NCBI GenBank assembly: GCA_036346405.1
Contig: CM070548.1
Span: forward strand, 64,752,877 to 64,816,876
DNA: 64,000 bases
DNA from: Phyllostachys edulis
Lineage: Eukaryota; Streptophyta; Magnoliopsida; Poales; Poaceae
Direction: 5' to 3'
Part shown: piece by piece, positions 57,352 through 64,000 of the stretch
How the letters are laid out: every line of letters starts with the position of its first letter
Numbering within the stretch: position 1 is the stretch's first letter
Made by a program: the position numbers and the translations under genes
The notes under the pieces: generated by a model
Told to the model about the DNA's origin: nothing
Databases searched by the model: none
Seen by the model: the letters and a program-made list of their open reading frames with translations, nothing else

Positions 57352-57825
57352 AGGTAGTAGTGGAATCTGGTGTCGTGGACGCGGTGGTCGTAGATGTAGT
57401 AGAGTCGGCAAACCGCTTCCCTAGTAGCGTCTTGGATACCCTCGAGAAAGGAGCCACGCTACATCAGGGCGTTGAAGATATGAAACTCTGTGTTAGGCTG
57501 CAAGTTGGAGTAGAGCATCACTTCTACCCTCCAACGCTCTTGAGTGTCCACCACGTACTTGTACCCTTGGTACGTTGGCCTTTCTTGGAAGTGCAGATGC
57601 AACATCATCTTCAGTCTGTCATGTTTCAATGTCCAAAAGATTAGTGGGAAACAAAGTGTTTCTTTGCTTTGACCATCTACAATTTTTTGAAAAAGAGGTG
57701 AGTTAGTAACCATTTTAAAGAGAATGGTTGTGGAAGTACACCAGAAAAACCAAAGTATTTTTAGTTTTCAAAAATAAGTCCTTAATGGTTTTATCCATTC
57801 TAAGGCCACGACCTACAGACGATAT

Positions 57826-57838
57826 GGCTCTGATACCA
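57826..57838 (-). other. Gypsy primer-binding site (initiator Met tRNA)
   Basis: TGGTATCAGAGCC on the minus strand, four bases inside the 5' LTR end. It is a perfect match to the common plant tRNA-iMet site. Confidence 0.9.
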
Positions 57839-57842
57839 CTAT

Positions 57843-60800
57843 TATCGAACCCGAGAACGAATGATCCTGGATTCTCTGTGTTTCATGCACTAGTCCAGGA
57901 ATAGCTAGTGTACACAATCAAACAAAAGTGATAGCAAAATCATATCACGCATTTATTAATTGATAATCAAAGTGTATTACAAAATTAGGCACAAGGCCAA
58001 ATATAAAGAAACAGCGGAAGCAAAATAAGTAGGTAGGCCACACGATTCATCACAGGCAATCGTCTGGGGCGTAGCCTAGTCGTCCTGATCCTCACCGTCT
58101 TGATAATAATCTTCACCTGAATAAATTTTATTCAGCAAGAGTGAGCACAATTTCCGTGCTCGCAAGTTACAACTAATAATATAATATAATGCATGCAAAT
58201 GTAATCAAGTGAGCCTAATAGGGTTCATTTTGCATAAAGCAATATTTTCAGTTTTAAATACTCATACTAAGTTTTCAGGTAATTTTTAATCTATAACTAA
58301 AATCAAATTTTAAATTGACAGTTTTATAGTTGATAACCTCCATAAATGAATGGTGAAGGATGCCCTCCTATCACATGGCTGACCGTCCAATTTTACCACA
58401 AGGATTAACCATCCTAAAATTATTTGCTAAAACCATTTGAAAATCAAAACCAAATTCTAACTTGGAGTGGCTTTGCTCAGCATGTCTATGACTATAGACA
58501 CGGCTATTCGAATAGTTTTACACTCCGCAGAGGTTGTACAACATTACCCACAAGAGATAATTTGCTTTTAATATCGGCCAATACACACTTCCGAAAGCGT
58601 GCGACTAAGCAATTATCACTAGGCTTTTACAATGTTCTACCCCAAGGTTATTATGCCCGCTAAGGTTTCACTTCCATTAGGCTAACCACCCGCTGGGAGC
58701 CCCCTCTTGCGTCAAGTGGGAATACTGTTTAACCGACACCCACACAACAACATGGCATAAAAAACAATGAAGTATTACAAATTAATAACCCTAATTTGTC
58801 TCATTCCAAACATGTGGTAGTACGGTGGAGCTTAACAAGATGCGGCTCGAAGATCAGTCCTTAACTGACTTGGGCAACATTCCACAACCCTGGACTCGAT
58901 CATTGAAATGAATTGATCATGTGCATTGACTTGCACCACACCAACATCCATTATACCCAAGTCCAAACCATTTTAATTTATTTCACAAGTAAAAGCATTT
59001 TCTAAAATTTCTATGGTATGACAATACCATAGACTCAACTTGAAGCAAGTTTGAATACTTTGGCTAAAATCCCCAAATTCAATATTTTGGTCTAAGCATT
59101 GTATAAGCATATAATCTTTCAAATTTTATTTTATTTTAACTATGGTGATAAGGGAATGATAATTCAAACATCAACATTGGCCATACAAAGGAAATAGAGT
59201 AGCTAGGAATTTAAAATAACTGAATAGAATTATGCATGCAACAATAATTTAAAACCGAATTAAATAATTTAAAATAATAGGATCAACATGGTCAAAGGTA
59301 TAACTTGCCTTGCTCAAATTCTTCTTCTTCAACTAACTCTGGTTCCTCGAAATCGTCGAAATCTATACGTGAAATTAAGCCAAATTCAAATAAGCACAAA
59401 TAAATTTAAATTAAATCCAAATTGAATAATTTTGGTTTAGTTGGCTAGATCTCAATTTTATATGAATTTCAAATTTTGAATCATCGAAATCGGAGTTCGT
59501 ATGAAGGAGAACGAACCCCTAGAGGTTTAAACCCTAAAGAAATTCTGAAATTCAGATTTTATTGAATTACCGATTAGTTTTTCTAAGGGAAATTCTATTT
59601 ATTGCGCATGCTGACGTCAGCAGCTGAGAAATTGATTTTTGGTTGGAATTAATTTTATATTGGAAATCTTTTCTATCTATGACATGTGGGCCCAAAAAGT
59701 CAAGGACTAGGTCCATGATCGGTCAAAGTCCATGGTGGACTCGGTGCATGGAATAGTACAAAGGGGTGCGGGTGCTGACGTCGATTGCCACGTAGGCGTG
59801 ACGTGGTCGCTGACTGGGACAAAAAGGGTGACGTGGCGTTGACTAGGCTACGACGTGGCTCGGCCACATCAGCTCGGGATCGGTGGTGCTATAGAGACAC
59901 CCTCGCCGGCGCTACGCGCCACGACGAGGCATGGGAAAGGTACCAAAAGAAAGAGTGCAATGCGCTGAACCTTGTGCTTACCGAAGTTGCTAGCGGACGC
60001 GCGGTTTTGGTCGTCGGCGATGAAGTTTAGCGACGGTGTGTTTTAGGGTTCCGGCGAAGTGAAGCTCCAGGCTTCCTCGGTGTGAGATAGTGTGAGCACC
60101 AGGTAGGCGGGAGTGCGGCGATGCTGAAGGGGTGGTTGGGGTTGCCAAAGAAGCCTTGCCGGCGCTAGAAACGAAGAACGAAGAAGCTTCGGTGGTCGAC
60201 GGGAAGACTCAAAATACCAACGATTGAGAGGGAGATAAGGTAGGTGGTTTTGGGGGTTTTGACGAGGAGGAGAAGGGGCTCCTAGTGCACACCTTTATAT
60301 AAGGTGCAGGCGAGGGCGAGGCGGCGTGACGCACAAGAAGGTCGCGTGAGGTTGCCGGTGGAATCAGGGCAATTAAGACGAGGAGGGGAAAGAGGAAACC
60401 GTCATCGGGTGTGAAATTGAATTGGTGATTGATTGCTCGCGGAATTGCGTTGATTGCGGGAGGAGACGCTCGGTTTGGAAAGCTTTGGGGGCAACGCTAA
60501 TAGCGGAGCCGCGCGGTGACTTGGGGAAGAAGGAAAGGAGGAAGACGGGGTGACGTCAAGGCGGGGCCCACATGTAAGCGACGGGGAGAGAGGGGGTGTG
60601 CGGGGCGGGCTGAGATGGGCCAAGCGGGCCTCGTGCGTGAGAAAAAAGGAATTAGGCTGAGGAAGTTTCGGCTCGGAGCTAATTTCTGTATTTTAATTGA
60701 TTTAGTGATTTTATTAATTCAGCTAATTCATTTAGGCTTTAGAAAATAGCAAATAAAGTCCAAAAATTATGGAAAAATTCACATAAATTCTTTGAGATAT

Positions 60801-60963
60801 TTTGGACTTAAATAAAATATTTCCAACTCATAATTGATATTTAATTTTTCATATAATTTATTTTGGCTTTGAAATAAATAGGAAAAAGCTTTTAAAATTT
60901 GAGAAAATCTATGAAAATAATTAAACTTTATTTTTAATCGAAATTGAAATTTGGGCTGTTACA
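57843..60963 (-). repeat. Gypsy 5' LTR
   Basis: 3121 bp, from TGTAACAGCCC (60963, minus strand) to ...GGGTTCGATA (57843, where the canonical CA has become TA). It contains the promoter near 60297, a GC-rich leader and the GTGAGCACAATTTCCGTGCTC stem near 58140. Its distal half is repeated as the truncated 3' LTR at 44092-45516. Confidence 0.93.
60294..60302 (-). promoter_or_regulatory. TATA box of the gypsy 5' LTR
   Basis: The palindromic TTATATAA core in ACCTTTATATAAGGTG, about 665 bp from the LTR start. It would drive minus-strand transcription of the element. Confidence 0.6.
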
Positions 60964-60968
60964 CAATT

Positions 60969-62250
60969 TTCACGGGAAAAGATGAAGAATTATTTTACTT
61001 ACAATGACAAAGAAGTACATAATCAATAAAAAAATATAAGCAAACCAAATAAAAACTATTCATACTAAATTTGCACGCTACAATTAGCAAGAAACTGGAA
61101 AAAAAAATATAAATAAATATCTAACTGATACATAAATGACTAGTTGATGCTTCAAACAAACATGAAAAAATTTCCACTAACCAAATCAAACTACACTCGA
61201 ATGTGCAAAATCCACAATAAGAAAAAATGTTAGCTCATATAAAGAAATCGATCAAAGATTAGGTTCACTCTTGTTTTGAGCCTTAAGGTCATGCGTATGC
61301 AACAGGCCGTGCAATTCAATTCTCATGAGAAATAGAGTTCAAAAGGTATAGGGGAAGAGATGGAAAGTTATTTAACAGAACACCTCAAATTTTTTTGAGA
61401 ATGTAGAAGGTTGATTAATTGAAGTTTGCTAATATATAGAACATTGCATAAACTGGTACTACATAATGTGCTAATGATATGGCAATGGAAAATGAGAATG
61501 AAAGGCGGCAAGGGAAGATGAAAAATGAAAGTTGGAAATCATAGAACTTCATCTAAAGCTGAAGGAGAGATGAACATTTGATAGTCTTAATTTGGTGAGT
61601 TTAATTAATTAACACAATACCTTGGCCCCAAGCCCTCACAATTAAATAATTAACACTAGCCCTTGGCCCCAACTTTTAAGGATTGTGACATATCACAGAA
61701 TCTGGTAAAATGTAGCCTAATGACAAGTGCAGCAGAGAGCCAAGGAGATACTTAAGATACATGAATATACAGTTGAACCCAGCAGTATATCCACAATTAG
61801 GACCCTAAATTTCTTCCTAAATCATACACTAGTTTAACTTGAGCAATGCACCAGCTTCCCCACTGGCACATGCTCACCTAATAAAAGCCCACGTTTCCAA
61901 ACCTACATCTTCAACCCATAAAATCCTAAAATACACCATCTTATAGCTACCTAAGAAAACATCAAAAATAAACCCAAAAAATATACGCAAACAGTATACA
62001 AATCCTCACAGTAATCTAAACATGAATCTTTTACTTGCTGACTCCTAAAAATATGGTGGCAAAAACAATCTCAAGCAAAAACGCTATAAATATGAATCAA
62101 CTCGTAACATTCGAGCAGCGAAACCCTGAACTCTTGCTTCTTAGGACACACAAATATGATGGAACTCCCAACATATCCACCAACTGAAGTATCACCATCG
62201 TGTCAACTACGGCCATTAGTAAAGGCCAAATGCTGATCCTAATCATCACA
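60969..62250. other. AT-rich sequence, no gene recognised
   Basis: Non-coding by inspection. It continues the sequence that lay left of 44087 before the gypsy insertion. TE debris is likely, but I see no terminus. Confidence 0.5.
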
Positions 62251-62259
62251 TCTAGCAGA

Positions 62260-62688
62260 TCAACTCACCGCTAAGATGCGGAGACCAAGTACTAGCGTCA
62301 CTATAGCACCATGCATATAGAGGGCTAGCTCAAACATAGCATCCAAGAAAGCAAGCAAGCTACACCGATGAGATGGGAGTTGGGGTGGAGAGGGGGGACA
62401 AGGGGAAGGGAGGAGAGGAAACTTGGACGTCCTCGAGGGACCAGCAGTTGAAGATTTTGATTTCCACGAGGTCAGGGGTGGCGGCGTCGAGGTCAGGGGC
62501 ACTCGAGTGGGAGGAGGGCGAGTGAGGAGTAAGGGCGCTGGTGATGAACCACAAAGGTCCTGATTTGGACCGATCTTTTGATGAGAAGATAAATTCAGTA
62601 GAAGTCGCTCAACTCTCACGATCCTAGTTACGAACTCGTAAGGCTCGAAACCATGCAATCGCCGAACTGCTCGACAAGTCATTATCAA
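62260..62688 (-). other. GC-rich ORF of 142 codons, unknown
   Basis: The minus frame has a proline/serine-rich middle and a hydrophobic C-terminal stretch LLAFLDAMFELALYMHGAIV. I recognise no family. It overlaps the start of a dispersed repeat, so it may be chance coding in TE sequence or the remnant of a small gene. No splice or promoter evidence was found. Confidence 0.15.
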
Positions 62689-62689
62689 C

Positions 62690-63180
62690 CGTGCACGAAT
62701 ACTCGGAAGACCTGATCACGAAGATCAATTCCTACATACACCGAAGAAGCACACAAGAACGAGATAAATAGCAATCTGAAATTGCAAATAGGAATTAAGA
62801 TTGTATTGATAAGTGGGGTTCCAAAGACAATATCACTATTGATCTCGCCGAATAAGAGGACAAAGTATAAAGTAGCAAAGCTAAACTTCAATCAACAAAG
62901 CCCGAGGAAACTAGAGGGGTGTGGCCTCCTTAAATAGGGGAGGGGGAGCCACACATAGTTAAGATATTGGGAGGTGGTACTACTGTTCACATGAACAGTA
63001 CTCATGGCTAGGGTGACCGGCCACCATATGGGCCAAGTCGGCACGTACATTACATAGCCCAAATTGGTGACGTAGCATCTTATTTTGGCGATTTCGGTGT
63101 GCACAGAAGGAATTTAGAGGTGAGGCTAGATCCACTGGAAGGAGGATGAAATAAGCTTTCCATCAAGTACTAGTGGACCT
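62690..63180. repeat. Dispersed repeat, partly shared with 39.3-39.6 kb
   Basis: Words GATCACGAAGATCAATTCCT and AGCAATCTGAAATTGCAAAT recur in the same order near 39380-39460. A CTATTTAAGGAGGCC box on the minus strand (about 62920-62940) could be an LTR promoter. Superfamily not determined. Confidence 0.45.
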
Positions 63181-63289
63181 CCAACGGATTCCATATGTGA
63201 AAGTTATGCATCTTTAAAGTCGATGTTGTCTTCGTAGGACGAATTGGATTCCAGAAGTGTCTAGCTTGAACTCTTACTTGGCACGTGGA

Positions 63290-63331
63290 GTAGCACCATG
63301 GCATGTAGACGTAGCACCATGGCATGTAGAC
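63290..63331. repeat. 21-bp tandem duplication
   Basis: GTAGCACCATGGCATGTAGA plus C, two exact copies at 63290-63310 and 63311-63331. Confidence 0.95.
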
Positions 63332-63523
63332 GTAGAAGTAGCTCAGTCCAATTGGGTAATATGGTATTGCAGTAGCCAAAAGTCCTTTCGGAGAAGATGT
63401 GGTTTCAGTAGAGGATGCAGTGCAGTAGGTCGAAGTAGTGGTTGCATCATTAGGGTTGATGTCCTCATTAGCTGGGGAGCGGGATGGGCGAGCGAGGAGT
63501 AAGGATGCAAACCCTAGTGGGGC

Positions 63524-64000
63524 CCTACTAATAAAGGGATATCACAGACGGTTCTCTTAAAGAACCATTTGTGATATTTTATATCACATACAGTTCTATT
63601 CTAGAACCATCTGTGATATGCGACCATATCACAGACGGTTCTATTTAAAAACAGTCTGTGATATGTGACCATATCATAGACGGTTCTATTTTAGAACCGT
63701 CTGTGACACATATTACAGACGGTTTGTTCCACTAAACCGCATGTGATAGTTCCTTCTATAGCTAAAAAATATTCTGTTTTTGGCTAGCCTCAGGAAATGC
63801 TAGCCATGCCCTCTGAAAACAAGAAAGTAGATACAATCACAGCTGGAATAATTTCTTAATTACTGAATCAATTACAATAGAATAATTTCTTAAGTACATG
63901 TTGAGTTTCTTAATTACAATGGAACAATTTCCAAATAGGTGTTCACCGTGTGGGATCATTCCACTTGGCTATTTCCTTTAAAAAATTATCCCTTCATGAT
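63524..64000. mobile_element. CACTA end running off the window
   Basis: CCTACTAATAAAGGG at about 63524 is a degraded CACTA terminus. ATATCACAGACGGTTCT/AGAACCRTCTGTGATAT palindromes follow, to about 63770. The rest is AT-rich with no coding motif. The other end is not in the window. Confidence 0.6.

Larger units (their letters stand above)
53902..57713 (-). pseudogene. Extra ORF between primer-binding site and gag, split by solo LTR
   Basis: Sense-strand ORF (57713-57352, then 54137-53902) of about 200 codons. The first part opens MVTNSPLFQKIVDGQSK and contains LIFWTLKHDRLKMMLHLHF, TYQGYKYVVDTQERWRVEVM and LEGIQDATREAVCRL. The frame joins across the solo LTR at HYYLMHIPTQ and continues QVDLMIAMEHAY, a coiled-coil-like DELRAAHEKLEAEEEELAGY, and ends NPDYTPVTP. 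In-frame stops are at 57459 and 54026, and one extra A near 53940 shifts the tail. I recall similar hypothetical proteins in grass genomes (an additional ORF of some gypsy elements) but know no function. It has no capsid, protease or envelope signature that I can see. Confidence 0.7.
44092..60963 (-). mobile_element. Ty3/gypsy retrotransposon (Tekay-like), nested
   Basis: The outer ends are TGTCAAACCC (44092) and GGGCTGTTACA (60963), flanked by exact CAATT at 44087-44091 and 60964-60968. On the minus strand the order is 5' LTR 57843-60963, primer-binding site, an extra ORF, gag, protease, reverse transcriptase, RNase H, integrase, and a truncated 3' LTR 44092-45516. Two solo LTRs (48093-51248, 54143-57351) and a CACTA fragment (45517-46822) sit inside. 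LTRs of about 3.1 kb and RT wording (VFIDDILIYSK) suggest the Tekay/Del chromovirus lineage (Retrosat2/RIRE3-like); that lineage call is inference, and no chromodomain survives. Removing the inserts leaves about 9.2 kb. Confidence 0.92.

Noticed and set aside
1..64000. CRISPR arrays, bacterial operons, phage or integron systems, tRNA and rRNA genes
   Set aside because: Repeats lack CRISPR spacer architecture, and the gene content and splice signals are those of a plant nuclear genome. No tRNA cloverleaf or rRNA core motif was noticed, although I could not run a scan.

Overview
The window is nuclear DNA from a flowering plant, almost certainly a grass (Poaceae). The reasons are a GC-rich, apparently intronless plant-type gene, Tekay-like gypsy LTRs of about 3.2 kb, CACTA elements with palindromic subterminal repeats, PIF/Harbinger elements with TTA target sites, and TE-in-TE nesting typical of grass intergenic space. 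I cannot name the species from the sequence. There is no sign of bacterial, organellar or CRISPR sequence, and no tRNA or rRNA gene.

Only one gene looks intact: an XRCC3-like RAD51 paralogue on the + strand (2101-2961). A long inverted-repeat element sits against its proximal promoter. A second host-type locus at 33028-33885 keeps only the first exons of a bromodomain gene. Nearly everything else is transposable-element sequence.

Layout. 1-2000: AT-rich repeats and the inverted-repeat element. 2101-2961: XRCC3. 3.0-5.4 kb: intergenic and LTR-like debris. 5.8-7.1 kb: PIF/Harbinger remnant with a Myb/SANT-like gene and a transposase C-terminus. 7.1-10.9 kb: pieces of LTRs, one with a degenerate GACCTCCC minisatellite and a TATA box. 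11067-28665: a hAT element with an 8-bp duplication (CATTGACT). It was broken by an LTR-derived insertion (about 11.5-16.55 kb) and by a Ty1/copia element (16659-26747), whose own 5' LTR was then hit by a CACTA element (22659-25941). 28885-32614: a second hAT, whose transposase frame is spoiled only by four nonsense codons. 35950-36728: a small non-autonomous hAT with a perfect 8-bp duplication. 36738-38738: a 2.0-kb TRIM/LARD-like LTR element. 40789-43223: a non-autonomous PIF/Harbinger-like element. 43.35-43.86 kb: a CACTA end with a transposase remnant.

44092-60963 is one Ty3/gypsy element on the minus strand, flanked by CAATT. Its internal region is split by two solo LTRs of a related family (48093-51248 in + orientation, 54143-57351 in - orientation). 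Its integrase and 3' LTR are broken by a CACTA fragment that carries a captured piece of the PCNA gene. Between its primer-binding site and gag there is an additional sense ORF of about 200 codons. 61-64 kb: AT-rich sequence, a dispersed repeat shared with 39.3 kb, and another CACTA end running off the window.

The genes do not form a pathway. What links the loci is insertion history, which can be ordered because target-site duplications and reading frames rejoin when the inserts are removed. All calls come from reading the sequence and from remembered family motifs; no search was run.
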